A stretch of DNA of 20,531 nt, taken from NCBI GenBank assembly GCA_900549545.1, contig URPA01000034.1:1-20531 (forward strand), read 5' to 3'. Position 1 is the first letter of the stretch; the number at the start of each line of letters is the position of its first letter. The position numbers and the translations under genes were made by a program. This document shows, piece after piece, positions 1 through 7,520 of the stretch. The stretch is from an uncultured Eubacteriales bacterium (lineage in GTDB: Bacteria > Bacillota > Clostridia > Oscillospirales > Oscillospiraceae). The notes beneath the pieces were generated by a model. The model was not told the origin of the DNA, did not search any database, and worked only from the letters and a program-made list of their open reading frames with translations.

Positions 1-2
1 GT

Positions 3-1529
3 GGGGCGGGCGGCAGCGGTATTGTTATCCTGCGCAACACCCGCTATGGCGCGACGACCCTTGTATCGGCGAAAAGCGGCGTTTTTGGCTCACCTATACA
101 GATTAGCCTGAGCCGCGATGACGCTTCAGCCGTGCACACGCTGAAGGCGGAGCTGCTCAACGCCGCGGGGAGCACGGTTTATACGGAGACTATCGCGGAG
201 AAAACCGCCGAATACCCCACGATAAGCTGGACGCCGGGAGAGGCGCTGTACGCGCCGCTGGTAAAAAACGCGGCCTCGGCCAGATTCCAGATAAAGTGCT
301 ATACCTACATCGACGGAGACGAGCAGGGCGAGGAGGAGCTGGACGCGCCGATAAGCGTGAGCTTCAGGGCGGAGAGCATGTCGCCGGAGATGGGGGAGGG
401 CTGCGTCACTGTAAGCCCATATAACGCGGGGGCGGCAGCGGGCATAAGCTGTTTCGTGCAGGGTTACAGCATGGCGGATGGCAGCTTTGACGACAGCCTT
501 ATAACGCTCAAATACGGGGCGGGCATCGCAAAGCGGGAGATAATCTGCGGCGGAGTATCAAACGCAACCCCACCATACCGCACGGGGCCTTTGACAGGCG
601 TGAGCGAGCTTACAGCGAAGGTGACAGACAGCAGGGGCTTCACCGCGCAACGGAAAATCACCGTCAGTCCCGAGCCTTACGCCAAGCCCCGCCTGAGCGA
701 GATTGAAATATTCCGATCTGACGCCGCAGGCACGGCGGACGCGGCGGGCGGCAGAATATGCCTCAAGGCGACGGCGGCGGTGAGCAGCCTTGCCGGGGAG
801 AACACGCTGAGCCTGTCGGCGGCAATACGGACCAAGTACGGCAGCTATGGCGCGGAGGAGAGCTTTGAAAGCGGCGCGGCAACCGTGCTTTCGGGCAGCG
901 CAAGCCCGGATGAGACAATATATGTCCGCCTGACGGCGAGGGACAGACTTGGTGAAACGACACAGTTTGAGCAGATGCTCTCCCCGCGCAAATGGGCCAT
1001 GAAGTTCAGGGAGAACGGAGAGGGCGTCGCCTTCGGGAAAGCGCCGTCCGCGGACAAGGTGCTGGAAATTGCCGAGGATTGGGAGATAAAGCGGGGGCAA
1101 AAGATACTACCGTGGGAAATCGCGAAGGGCTCGGTGACAAAGAGCATGCTGGCCCCGGATGTGACAGCGGCGGCGCTGGGCGGCTTCAAAATAACAAAGC
1201 TCTGGGAAAACACAAACCCTTCCGTGCCCTTTGCGGCGCAGACACTCAACCTCACGGGGGCGGCAAGGAAGTTTTACATAGTGGTCCTGCAAACCGCCAC
1301 GTATGACAGCATTACAGAGTGCGCGTTCTGCCCCAACACGCTTGGAACAACCAACAGGCTTACAAGCTCGTGGGCCTATGAGTATCTGGTCGTGAGCTGG
1401 AGGAGCATGTATATAGAATCCGGCACAAAGGTGCGCATTTCGAGCAACAGATATCAGACCCACAAGGGCACCGGCGCGGAGGACAACACCCTGAATATTC
1501 CGCTGCAAATTTACGGTGTGAATTACTGA
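3..1529 (+). CDS. Phage tail-fibre / minor structural protein (DUF859-like), 5'-partial
   Basis: The reading frame is open from the first in-frame codon at base 3, so the gene begins before the window and about 508 codons are seen. The first visible residues are a Gly-rich loop ending in SGIVILRN, a pattern common in tail fibres. Next come beta-rich repeats with Ig-like character (for example ISWTPGEALYAPL, and ISVSFRAESMSPEM at about residues 117-130). Near residues 330-365 lies the stretch KFRENGEGVAFGKAP followed by LEIAEDWEIKRG, typical of siphovirus DUF859-type structural proteins. The C terminus (about the last 100 residues) resembles a receptor-facing beta domain. It is the first gene of a late phage cassette and is followed after 14 bp by the next gene, with an aggagg ribosome site. 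A GTG at 132 is available but is probably internal. The family assignment is from memory of motifs; receptor binding is inferred. Confidence 0.75.
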   Translation, partial: GAGGSGIVILRNTRYGATTLVSAKSGVFGSPIQISLSRDDASAVHTLKAELLNAAGSTVYTETIAEKTAEYPTISWTPGEALYAPLVKNAASARFQIKCYTYIDGDEQGEEELDAPISVSFRAESMSPEMGEGCVTVSPYNAGAAAGISCFVQGYSMADGSFDDSLITLKYGAGIAKREIICGGVSNATPPYRTGPLTGVSELTAKVTDSRGFTAQRKITVSPEPYAKPRLSEIEIFRSDAAGTADAAGGRICLKATAAVSSLAGENTLSLSAAIRTKYGSYGAEESFESGAATVLSGSASPDETIYVRLTARDRLGETTQFEQMLSPRKWAMKFRENGEGVAFGKAPSADKVLEIAEDWEIKRGQKILPWEIAKGSVTKSMLAPDVTAAALGGFKITKLWENTNPSVPFAAQTLNLTGAARKFYIVVLQTATYDSITECAFCPNTLGTTNRLTSSWAYEYLVVSWRSMYIESGTKVRISSNRYQTHKGTGAEDNTLNIPLQIYGVNY

Positions 1530-1543
1530 GACAGGAGGAAAAG

Positions 1544-2341
1544 ATGACACAGACAGAAATTGAAAAGAAGAGGCAGACGCAGATGCCCGGCGCGGCGGGG
1601 TATGACGCGCAGGCGGAGATGAACAGGCTGGGCGAGGCGATAAATTCCCGCCGGAGCTTCAGCTATAACCCCAACAGCGACCCGATGTACCGCTCATACG
1701 CCCGCCAGTACCAGCTCAACGGCCGCATGGCGATGAAAAACTCAATGGGCCAGGCGGCGGCCCTTACCGGGGGCTACGGCTCGAGCTACGGCGCGGCAGT
1801 GGGGCAGCAGCAGTATGACGAGTACCTGCGCCGGCTCAGCGAGGAGCTGCCGGAGCTGTACGAGTTTGCCTACCGGCGCTACGCCGACGAGGGGGACGCG
1901 CTCAAAGACAGATACGACATGGCCTATCAGCGCTACGAGAGCGATTATCAGCGCGGGCAGGATGCCCTGGCAGAGCAGCAGCGGCAGGAGCAGCAGGACT
2001 ACTCCCGCCGTCAGGACAGCTACAACAGCCTTGTAAAGCTCATCTCCGGCGCTGGATATTCGCCCACTGATGATGAGCTCAACCGCTCCGGGATGACCCG
2101 CGCGCAGGCAGACGCGCTGCTCAACCGCTATCTCATGGAAAACGGGCTGCTGCCCGGCAGCGGCGGGGGCGGCGGAGGCTATCGCTCCGGCGGGGCGAAG
2201 AAAAAGAAATCGAAAAAGGAAGAGGAGAAGAAAAACGTCGTCAAGCCCGGGGCACAGGCCATAAGCTCCGCTAAGGGCTCCGGCATTGCCTCCTCCGCCG
2301 GGGGCAAAAACAGCATGGTGCAGAGGTCTGTAAGAATATGA
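1544..2341 (+). CDS. Prophage protein of unknown function, Gly/Gln/Tyr-rich with Lys-rich tail
   Basis: This 265-residue protein has a good ribosome site (aggagg about 7 bp before the ATG). The N-terminal half carries the segment FSYNPNSDPMYRSYARQYQ and then ALTGGYGSSYGAAVGQQQYD, which I recognise as recurrent in Clostridia prophages between tail-fibre and endolysin genes; no function is known to me. Residues about 95-165 are rich in Glu, Arg, Tyr and Gln and look like a coiled coil. A short segment at about 170-195 (SPTDDELNRSGMTRAQADAL) resembles a small helical domain. A poly-Gly stretch and a KKKKSKKEEEKK block follow. No signal peptide or membrane segment is visible. Its stop overlaps the start of the lysin (ATGA), so the two are translationally coupled. 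A virion-associated or tail-assembly role is only inferred from position. Confidence 0.75.
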   Translation: MTQTEIEKKRQTQMPGAAGYDAQAEMNRLGEAINSRRSFSYNPNSDPMYRSYARQYQLNGRMAMKNSMGQAAALTGGYGSSYGAAVGQQQYDEYLRRLSEELPELYEFAYRRYADEGDALKDRYDMAYQRYESDYQRGQDALAEQQRQEQQDYSRRQDSYNSLVKLISGAGYSPTDDELNRSGMTRAQADALLNRYLMENGLLPGSGGGGGGYRSGGAKKKKSKKEEEKKNVVKPGAQAISSAKGSGIASSAGGKNSMVQRSVRI

Positions 2342-3084
2342 ACGAGCAGGAGCTTAGAAACAAAGTTTGCGCAGTTGCCAGGAGCCACATCGGACGCAGG
2401 GAGGCGGACGGGAGCCACCGGGCCATTATCGACAGCTACAACCGAATCCGGCCCCTGCCCAGAGGATACGCCCTGAGCTATACCGACCCCTGGTGCGCGG
2501 CGTTTGTGTCGGCTGTCGGCGCGGAGGCCGGGGCGGAGAAGGCGCTTTACCCGGAGTGCTCCTGCCCGGCCATGCTGCAAAAATATGCTCAGGCCGGACG
2601 CAGGGCCGACAAGGGTGCGCAGCTCGAGCCGGGGGACATTGTCATGTACGGTGAGAATGAGCCTACGCACGTGGGGATAATCACCGGCGTTTCCGGCGGC
2701 ACGCTGAGCACCGTGGAGGGCAATCTCGGTGACAGCGTGGCGCAGAGGAACATCCGGAAAGACGACGGGCGCATTCTCTGCTTTTGCAGGCCGGATTACT
2801 CAGCGCTTGCAGGCGGCGGGGAGAGCGCTCCCGCCATGGCGGTCAGCCGCTTTACACCCAAGGCTCTGCGCTATCTGCGGCAGGGGGACACCGGCGAGGA
2901 CGTGCGTGCCATGCAGGCACTGCTCATTCTCCGGGGCTTTCCTGTGGGCATTGACGGGGCCGACGGGGACTTCGGGCCGAACACTGCGCGGGCTCTGAGT
3001 GATTTTCAGAGTGCCCGTGGATTGGAGCTTGACGGCGTTCTGGGGGCCGAGAGCCTCGCGGCGCTGTGGGAGGTGAGAGCGTGA
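2338..3084 (+). CDS. Phage endolysin: CHAP amidase/peptidase with C-terminal PG-binding domain
   Basis: The 248-residue protein has an N-terminal CHAP (NlpC/P60-like cysteine peptidase) fold. The catalytic Cys is C53 in DPWCAAFVS, the His is H111 in PTHVGII, and the polar third residue lies in VEGN (E127/N129). LEPGDIVMY before the His is the usual CHAP strand. Residues about 178-245 form a PG_binding_1 domain (LRQGDTGEDVRAMQALL, then DGDFGPNTARALSDFQ), which holds the enzyme on peptidoglycan. There is no signal peptide, which fits release through the holin encoded 0.3 kb downstream. The start ATG overlaps the previous stop, and the stop overlaps the next start (GTGA), so three genes are translationally coupled. 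The expected reaction is hydrolysis of host peptidoglycan amide or peptide bonds at lysis. The exact bond is not predictable from the sequence. Confidence 0.9.
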   Translation: MNEQELRNKVCAVARSHIGRREADGSHRAIIDSYNRIRPLPRGYALSYTDPWCAAFVSAVGAEAGAEKALYPECSCPAMLQKYAQAGRRADKGAQLEPGDIVMYGENEPTHVGIITGVSGGTLSTVEGNLGDSVAQRNIRKDDGRILCFCRPDYSALAGGGESAPAMAVSRFTPKALRYLRQGDTGEDVRAMQALLILRGFPVGIDGADGDFGPNTARALSDFQSARGLELDGVLGAESLAALWEVRA

Positions 3085-3350
3085 CGCTAAGCGCGGGCAA
3101 TATAATCACCCTCGCCGCAGTGGCCGGGGCACTGGCCGCCCTGCTGGGCTATTACAACAAGCTCTACGGCTGGTATAAGCGCCAGCAGGCACAGGATAAG
3201 GACATTGCCGCCATCAAGGCCGAGCAGACCCTGCTTACATATGGCTTGCTGGCCTGTCTCAAGGGCATGAAGGAGCAGGGCTGCAACGGCCCTGTTACAG
3301 AGGCCATATCCAAAATCGAGAAACACATAAACCAAAAAGCGCATATGTAG
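3081..3350 (+). CDS. Small phage membrane protein of the lysis cassette
   Basis: I chose the GTG at 3081 because gggaggtgag lies just upstream and the start overlaps the lysin stop as GTGA. A GTG at 3066 would only add MGGES and lacks a ribosome site. The 89-residue product has one hydrophobic helix near the N terminus (about residues 7-27, IITLAAVAGALAALLGYY). A charged, probably coiled segment follows (WYKRQQAQDKDIAAIKAEQ). The C terminus includes the stretch GMKEQGCNGPVTEAISKIE, which is familiar from small proteins next to holins in Clostridia prophages. Such proteins are often mis-named after transporters in databases. The role is unknown; a holin partner or antiholin is a guess from topology and position. 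Confidence 0.8.
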   Translation: MTLSAGNIITLAAVAGALAALLGYYNKLYGWYKRQQAQDKDIAAIKAEQTLLTYGLLACLKGMKEQGCNGPVTEAISKIEKHINQKAHM

Positions 3351-3369
3351 TGCGCGGAAAGGAGAAAGC

Positions 3370-3639
3370 ATGGAATTTACCGCAGTTGCGGGCGTGGCGG
3401 GGATAAGCGTCATCTGCTATCTTGTGGGGCTGGGCGTGAAGCTCTCGCCCCTGGGGGACAGGTTCATCCCCCTTGCCTGCGGCATATTCGGCGGGGCGCT
3501 GGGCGCGCTCGGGCTCTATGTCATGCCGGAGTTTCCCGCCGGGGATATACTCAGCGCCATCGCCGTGGGCATAGCCTCCGGCCTTGCCGCAACCGGCGCT
3601 GACCAGCTTGTAAAGCAGCTCACCGCCGGGGAAAAGTAA
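3370..3639 (+). CDS. Phage holin, Hol44-like (holin superfamily V)
   Basis: This 89-residue protein is preceded by aaaggag at good spacing. It shows hydrophobic segments at about residues 5-25 (VAGVAGISVICYLVGLGV), 33-51 (IPLACGIFGGALGALGLYV) and a weaker one near 60-78 (LSAIAVGIASGLAATGADQ). The arrangement 'DRFIPLACGIFGGALG ... PAGDILSAIAVGIASGLAATG ... KQL' matches my memory of the Hol44/phage_holin_5 group. It would form membrane lesions that let the leaderless endolysin reach the cell wall. It is the last gene of the late operon and is followed 9 bp later by a long hairpin. Confidence 0.82.
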   Translation: MEFTAVAGVAGISVICYLVGLGVKLSPLGDRFIPLACGIFGGALGALGLYVMPEFPAGDILSAIAVGIASGLAATGADQLVKQLTAGEK

Positions 3640-3648
3640 TATAAAAAT

Positions 3649-3684
3649 GGGTGCGCTGCAAAACAAAAATTTTGCAGCACGCCC
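3649..3684 (+). terminator. Hairpin after the holin gene (probable end of late operon)
   Basis: Arms 3649-3663 and 3670-3684 pair over 15 positions with one G-T wobble and one mismatch around a caaaaa loop. There is no long T-tract downstream on the plus strand, so it may act as a weak terminator or mRNA 3' stabiliser rather than a classic intrinsic terminator. Confidence 0.6.
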
Positions 3685-3698
3685 AATGATATTTCGGT

Positions 3699-3751
3699 GT
3701 CGGAAAAATCCGACGTCTTTAGCCCCTGCGAGAATTTTTCTTGCAGGGGCT
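3699..3751. repeat. Two further hairpins between the prophage end and the tRNA-Gly promoter
   Basis: GTCGGA (3699-3704) and TCCGAC (3709-3714) form a small stem-loop. A stronger one has 14-bp arms at 3721-3734 and 3738-3751 with a single G-T wobble and a 3-base loop. Its last base is the first base of the tRNA promoter -35 box, so the hairpin probably insulates the tRNA gene from prophage transcription. Confidence 0.6.
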
Positions 3752-3779
3752 TGAATTTAATCGCCGGGCATGGTATACT
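3751..3779 (+). promoter_or_regulatory. Sigma-A-type promoter of tRNA-Gly
   Basis: TTGAAT (3751-3756), a 17-bp spacer and TATACT (3774-3779) match the housekeeping consensus well. The expected start is a few bases before the tRNA at 3792. Confidence 0.75.
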
Positions 3780-3791
3780 ACCATAGAAAAT

Positions 3792-3865
3792 GCGGATGTA
3801 GTTTATCGGTAGAACTCCGGCTTCCCAAGCCGATAAGGTGGGTTCGACTCCCATCATCCGCTCCA
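3792..3865 (+). tRNA. tRNA-Gly (anticodon CCC)
   Basis: A full cloverleaf can be drawn: acceptor GCGGATG pairs with CATCCGC, and the D arm is GTTT/GAAC. The anticodon arm is CCGGC-TTCCCAA-GCCGA, giving anticodon CCC with a C-A mismatch at the outermost pair. The T arm is GTGGG-TTCGACT-CCCAT. Discriminator T and encoded CCA end the gene at 3865. It has its own promoter and terminator. It lies directly beside the prophage end, so it is a candidate integration landmark, but no duplicated tRNA fragment is seen on the prophage side here. Confidence 0.93.
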
Positions 3866-3868
3866 AAG

Positions 3869-3906
3869 CAAAAATCCGTTCTCGTATGAGAGCGGATTTT
3901 TGTTTT
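3869..3906 (+). terminator. Intrinsic terminator of tRNA-Gly
   Basis: A stem of about 15 bp (arms from 3869 and ending at 3902, one G-T wobble) around a gtat loop is followed by tgtttt. It immediately follows the tRNA CCA end. Confidence 0.85.
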
Positions 3907-3957
3907 GCTCAAACTCATACATATCCGGAAAAATTGTGCCCTGCGGGTAAAACGCTG

Positions 3958-3986
3958 TTGACATGCCGGCGGGTTCATGCTAAACT
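3958..3986 (+). promoter_or_regulatory. Promoter of the FadR-type regulator
   Basis: TTGACA (3958-3963), a 17-bp spacer and TAAACT (3981-3986) form a strong promoter. The -10 box overlaps the first operator half-site AACTGG (3983-3988), which points to autorepression. Confidence 0.75.
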
Positions 3987-4017
3987 GGGAATACCAGTTG
4001 AATATCTGGTGATACCA
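3983..4017. promoter_or_regulatory. Putative FadR-family operator cluster at the regulator promoter
   Basis: Alternating half-sites are seen: AACTGG (3983-3988), CCAGTT (3994-3999), CTGGT (4006-4010) and ACCA (4014-4017). ACCAG-N8-CTGGT (3993-4010) and TGGT-gat-ACCA (4007-4017) are both inverted repeats. FadR-subfamily repressors are known to bind TGGT/ACCA-type inverted repeats. The same CCAGTT/AACTGG words recur upstream of the redox operon at 4747-4762. Confidence 0.6.
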
Positions 4018-4045
4018 AAAGACGAGGAGCTGACATCTCGGACAT

Positions 4046-4708
4046 ATGACACTGAAGGACAGCCTGGTAAAGCAGTTGACCGCGGATATTGTTTCCGGCA
4101 AGTATAAGGTCGGCGACAGCCTGCCGTCCGAGCGGGAGCTTTGCGCGATGTTCGGCGTTTCACGCACGGTTGTGCGCGTGGGGCTTGCAGAGCTTGCGGC
4201 CAGCGGCCTTGTGGAGACGAAGGACCGCAGCGGAAGCGTGGTGCTGGATTTTCAAAACAACGCGAGCATGTCAGTTCTCAATGCTATTCTCAGCTCCGGC
4301 GGGAATTTGTCCGGGGAGCTGATGCGGGGCTTTCTTGAAGCGCGCATGCTTCTTGAGGTGGAAACCGCCCGCCTTGCCGCGCGGCGGCGCAGTGATGAGG
4401 ATCTGTTCCAGCTATACGGGATACTGCGCCGGGAACTCACGTTTGGGGCGGACAGCGCGCAGGAGCTGACCGAAACCAGCTTCCAATTTCACCGGCAGAT
4501 CGCCGTTGCGGGAGGAAACCCGATTTATCCCATATTCATAAGCTCAATGGAATCCACATATAAAATACTGCTCAGGCAATACTACGACGGCGGGGTTACC
4601 GCCGGGGAGGTTGTTCCTATGCATCGAAGGCTATATGAGGCAATATTTGACATGGATGAAAACGCCGCGGCGGCGGGCATGAAGGAAATACTTGAGTACA
4701 GGGTGTGA
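4046..4708 (+). CDS. GntR-family transcriptional regulator, FadR subfamily (FCD domain)
   Basis: The 220-residue protein has an N-terminal winged helix (about residues 5-68). It shows the GntR signature GKYKVGDSLPSERELCAMFG and the recognition helix region VSRTVVRVGLAEL, followed by the wing SGLVETKDRSGSVV. Residues about 92-215 form an all-helical FCD ligand-binding domain, including EARMLLEVETARLAARR, FHRQIAVAGGNP and VPMHRRLYEAIF; the His residues in the last two are the usual metal ligands. The ligand is probably a small carboxylate, as for many FCD proteins. A stop at 4031-4033 fixes the ATG at 4046, although the nearest ribosome site (aggag, 4025-4029) is rather far. It has its own promoter, and an inverted-repeat cluster covers its -10 region. 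It sits upstream of and in the same direction as the redox operon, which it probably controls together with itself. Confidence 0.9.
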   Translation: MTLKDSLVKQLTADIVSGKYKVGDSLPSERELCAMFGVSRTVVRVGLAELAASGLVETKDRSGSVVLDFQNNASMSVLNAILSSGGNLSGELMRGFLEARMLLEVETARLAARRRSDEDLFQLYGILRRELTFGADSAQELTETSFQFHRQIAVAGGNPIYPIFISSMESTYKILLRQYYDGGVTAGEVVPMHRRLYEAIFDMDENAAAAGMKEILEYRV

Positions 4709-4727
4709 AAGCACCCTGTACTTTTTT
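4695..4727 (+). terminator. Intrinsic terminator overlapping the regulator stop codon
   Basis: Perfect 11-bp arms (4695-4705 and 4712-4722) with a 6-base loop are followed by six T. The left arm encodes the last codons of the regulator and the loop holds its TGA. It separates the regulator transcript from the redox operon. Confidence 0.93.
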
Positions 4728-4736
4728 CTGGTCTTT

Positions 4737-4763
4737 TATAAAATACCCAGTTTGGTAACTGGT
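4737..4763 (+). promoter_or_regulatory. Operator and probable promoter region of the redox operon
   Basis: CCAGTT (4747-4752), TGGT, AACTGG (4757-4762) is a perfect inverted repeat with the same words and the same CCAG-N8-CTGG geometry as the regulator's own site. A TATAAA box lies just before it (4737-4742), with no convincing -35 box, and another AT-rich box follows (4763-4770). Position fits repression at the transcription start, but the exact start is not clear. Confidence 0.6.
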
Positions 4764-4781
4764 ATATAAATAAGGAAAGGA

Positions 4782-6317
4782 ATGGTAGACATGACAGCAA
4801 AATACGATGCCGTGGTCATCGGCGCGGGCAACGGCGGCCTGACTGCGGCGGCGACGCTTGCAAAGGCCGGGAAAAGGGTGCTGGTGCTGGAGCAGCACAA
4901 CACTCCCGGCGGCTTCGCATCAAGCTTTGTGCGGGGGAGATTTGAATTTGAACCCTCCCTGCACGAGCTGTGCGATTTTGGCACGGAGGAGCACCCCGGC
5001 GATGTGCGGCGGCTTTTTGATGAGCTTGGCGTAAAGCTCGACTGGTGCCCGGTGCCGGACGCATTCCGCACAATTCTCATCAATGACCCGGATCTGAAGG
5101 ACTACACCATGCCCTTTGGCACAAAGGCCTTTGTGGACAAGATGGAGGAATATGTCCCCGGTTCACGCCCCAGCATGGAGAAATTTATCTCCCTGTGCGA
5201 GGATTTGGACCGCGCCATAGCCTATATGAGCGCCGCCTCCGGCAATGTTGACCCAAAGGTCATGCAGCGCGAGCACGCAAACTTCCTCAAATGCGCGCCG
5301 TACCCGGTGTCCGTTGTGCTTGACGCGCTGAAAATGCCCAAGGCCGCGCAGAAGATCCTCGGCTCGTACTGGTGCTACATCGGCGTTGACCTGGAGCGGC
5401 TCTCATTCTTCTTCTACGCCATCATGGTGTACAAATACCTCATCGGCGGGGCCTGCGTTCCGGCGCAGCGCTCCCACTCCATATCCGTCGCGCTCACCGA
5501 CAGGATACTGGAGCTCGGCGGGGACATCTGGTGCAGCACGAGGGCGGAAAAGATACTCATGAAGGACGGGCACCCATACGCCGTGCGCACATCGAAGGGC
5601 GATATCGAGACGCGGCATGTTATCTGCTGCTGCTCACCGCACGCGGTGTTCGGCGACATGATGGACGCGGCCGATGTGCCCGAGGCGCAGCGGCGCGACA
5701 CCAACGCCCGCGAGTTCGGTATGCGTGGCTTTGTGGCCTATGTGGGGCTTAACCGCTCCCCGGAGGAGCTGGGGCTCAAGGATTACAGCTATTTCATCTA
5801 TAACTCCATGGACACCGCCGACGAGTGCCGCAGGGTTCGTGCATTTGAGACAAACGATGTGCAGGCCACCATCTGCCTCAACATCGCAAATCCGCACTGC
5901 TCGCCCGCGGGGACAACGACCATGAGCTTTACCACCTTCTTTAACTCCGATGTGTGGGACAGCGTGAAGCCCGAGGATTATGTCAAGACCAAGCGCGCCG
6001 TGGCAGCGCATATGTTTGAGGTGTTTGCACAGCAGACCGGCGTGGACATCCGCCCGTACATAGAGGAGATCGAGATCGCAACGCCCGCCACACTCGCGCG
6101 CTACACCCTAAACCCCAAGGGCGTGATGTACGCCTACGCCGGCAATGAGTGGGACAGCCTGCTCGCGCGGCTGATGATGCTCTCGGAGGATGTTAAGGTG
6201 CCCGGAATACGCTTTGCCGGTGCATATGGCCCACGTTTTTACGGCTTCTCCTCCACCTACGTGTGCGGAGAGCTGATTGGCAAGCTCACCATGGCGGACA
6301 TGAAGGAGGACAAGTGA
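4782..6317 (+). CDS. CrtI-like FAD-dependent oxidoreductase (phytoene desaturase / retinol saturase superfamily)
   Basis: This 511-residue flavoprotein has an N-terminal Rossmann FAD site VVIGAGNGGLTAA (about residues 11-23), a ribose-binding acid in VLVLEQHNTPGG, and FASSFVRGRFEFE as in phytoene-desaturase-like enzymes (COG1233 type). A mid-domain of about residues 130-250 should bind the substrate. The C-terminal FAD segment is FAGAYGPRFYGFSSTYVCG, followed by ELIGKL. Members desaturate, isomerise or saturate C=C bonds of hydrophobic or polyene substrates; no carotenoid genes are present here, so the substrate is unknown. There is no signal peptide. Two starts are possible: ATG 4782 (aagga 5 bp before) and ATG 4791 (aaagga 9 bp before). 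It is followed after 1 bp by a reductase gene, whose ribosome site lies inside this gene's end. Electron supply from that reductase is inferred. Confidence 0.88.
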   Translation: MVDMTAKYDAVVIGAGNGGLTAAATLAKAGKRVLVLEQHNTPGGFASSFVRGRFEFEPSLHELCDFGTEEHPGDVRRLFDELGVKLDWCPVPDAFRTILINDPDLKDYTMPFGTKAFVDKMEEYVPGSRPSMEKFISLCEDLDRAIAYMSAASGNVDPKVMQREHANFLKCAPYPVSVVLDALKMPKAAQKILGSYWCYIGVDLERLSFFFYAIMVYKYLIGGACVPAQRSHSISVALTDRILELGGDIWCSTRAEKILMKDGHPYAVRTSKGDIETRHVICCCSPHAVFGDMMDAADVPEAQRRDTNAREFGMRGFVAYVGLNRSPEELGLKDYSYFIYNSMDTADECRRVRAFETNDVQATICLNIANPHCSPAGTTTMSFTTFFNSDVWDSVKPEDYVKTKRAVAAHMFEVFAQQTGVDIRPYIEEIEIATPATLARYTLNPKGVMYAYAGNEWDSLLARLMMLSEDVKVPGIRFAGAYGPRFYGFSSTYVCGELIGKLTMADMKEDK

Positions 6318-6318
6318 T

Positions 6319-7512
6319 ATGGCAGAGTTCAATTTTAAGGTTAGTCTCTTCGGCTTCATGGATATGCTGAAGTTCAAGAAAATTGTCCCGCTGCGCAGAG
6401 AGAAGCTGGCAGGAGGCGAAAACACCCCGCTGACAGGCACATTTCCCATAAACAAAATGGCGGAATACCTCCACCCGAAGCGTCAAACGCTGACTATAAA
6501 GGAAATCAGGGACTATCCCGGCGCCGGTGCAAGGGGCTATGTCCTTGAGGGGGAAAGCCTCGCTCCCTTCCGCGCGGGACAGTATCTGCCGGTGGAGCTT
6601 GAAATCGGCGGGGGCGTCCTGCACAGGGCGTACACGCTTTGCTCCGCTCCATCCGATGCCGCAAAGGGCAGATACGAGCTGGGCATCAAGCGCACGGAGG
6701 ACGGCTTTGCCTCCGCGTGGATTCTTGATAATTGGAAGGTCGGCGATAAAATAACAGTCGCAGGGCCGGAGGGGCAGTGCTACTATGAGCCGCTGCGCGA
6801 TGAGGCGCAGGTCGTCGGTATCGCCGGCGGCAGCGGGATAACGCCGCTGCTCTCTATGGCGCGCGCCATCGCCGCCGGGACGGAGGATTTTGACCTTACG
6901 ATACTCTACGGCTGCCGCAGGGAGGAGCAGATCATGTTCCGCGATGAGCTGGACGCAGTCGCGGCGGCAACAGAGCGGGTGAAGGTGGTATACATTCTCT
7001 CCGACGAGGAGAGCCCCGGCTATGAGCATGGGTTTATTACCGCCGCGCTCATTGAAAAATACGCGCCGAGGGCGCCGTACAGCGTCTTTATGTGCGGGCC
7101 GGAGGCCATGTACCGCTTTGTTAAAGCAGAGTGCGAAAAGCTCGGCCTTGACAAAAAGCATGTCCGCTGTGAGGCTGTGCCCGCCCCCGCATCACCCGAG
7201 GGGCTGAGCGGGTATACGGGAGATGTGAGCGCTGAATATACGCTAACGCTCCGCATTAATGGTGAGGAGCGGCGCGTGCCCATGAAGGGCGGGGAGAGCG
7301 TGCTTGCGGCTATCGAGCGCTCCGGCATACGGGCGAACACCAAATGCCGCGCGGGCGAGTGCGGCTTCTGCCGGACGAAGCTCATAAGCGGGGAATACTT
7401 TGCCCCGGAGGCCTTTGACCACAGGCGCGCCGCCGATGCCGCCCACGGCTACATCCACCCGTGCAGCACTTATCCGCTCTCGGATATGACGCTGCTTTTG
7501 TGGGCAGAGTGA
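6319..7512 (+). CDS. FNR-like NAD(P)H oxidoreductase with C-terminal plant-type [2Fe-2S] ferredoxin domain
   Basis: The 397-residue protein first shows a 60-residue leader region without a clear domain. An FAD-binding barrel follows (about 60-160, with the FAD motif HRAYTLCSAPSD). The NAD(P) domain (about 165-285) has GIAGGSGITPLLSMARAI, ILYGCRREEQIMFRDEL and YSVFMCGPEAMY. The last 90 residues are a plant-type ferredoxin domain with ligands C343, C348, C351 (CX4CX2C) and C382. This order (reductase then ferredoxin) is that of class IB-like oxygenase reductases and related anaerobic electron-transfer proteins. It should pass electrons from NAD(P)H through FAD to the 2Fe-2S centre and on to a partner. 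The partner is most likely the flavoprotein just upstream (1-bp gap, aaggagg inside that gene). The GRE gene follows after 8 bp. Confidence 0.93.
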   Translation: MAEFNFKVSLFGFMDMLKFKKIVPLRREKLAGGENTPLTGTFPINKMAEYLHPKRQTLTIKEIRDYPGAGARGYVLEGESLAPFRAGQYLPVELEIGGGVLHRAYTLCSAPSDAAKGRYELGIKRTEDGFASAWILDNWKVGDKITVAGPEGQCYYEPLRDEAQVVGIAGGSGITPLLSMARAIAAGTEDFDLTILYGCRREEQIMFRDELDAVAAATERVKVVYILSDEESPGYEHGFITAALIEKYAPRAPYSVFMCGPEAMYRFVKAECEKLGLDKKHVRCEAVPAPASPEGLSGYTGDVSAEYTLTLRINGEERRVPMKGGESVLAAIERSGIRANTKCRAGECGFCRTKLISGEYFAPEAFDHRRAADAAHGYIHPCSTYPLSDMTLLLWAE

Positions 7513-7520
7513 GGTGCGGC

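Noticed and set aside
558..1100. Minus-strand frame opposite the tail-fibre gene
   Set aside because: The translation is Arg/Ala-rich with no motif, and the plus strand is clearly coding.
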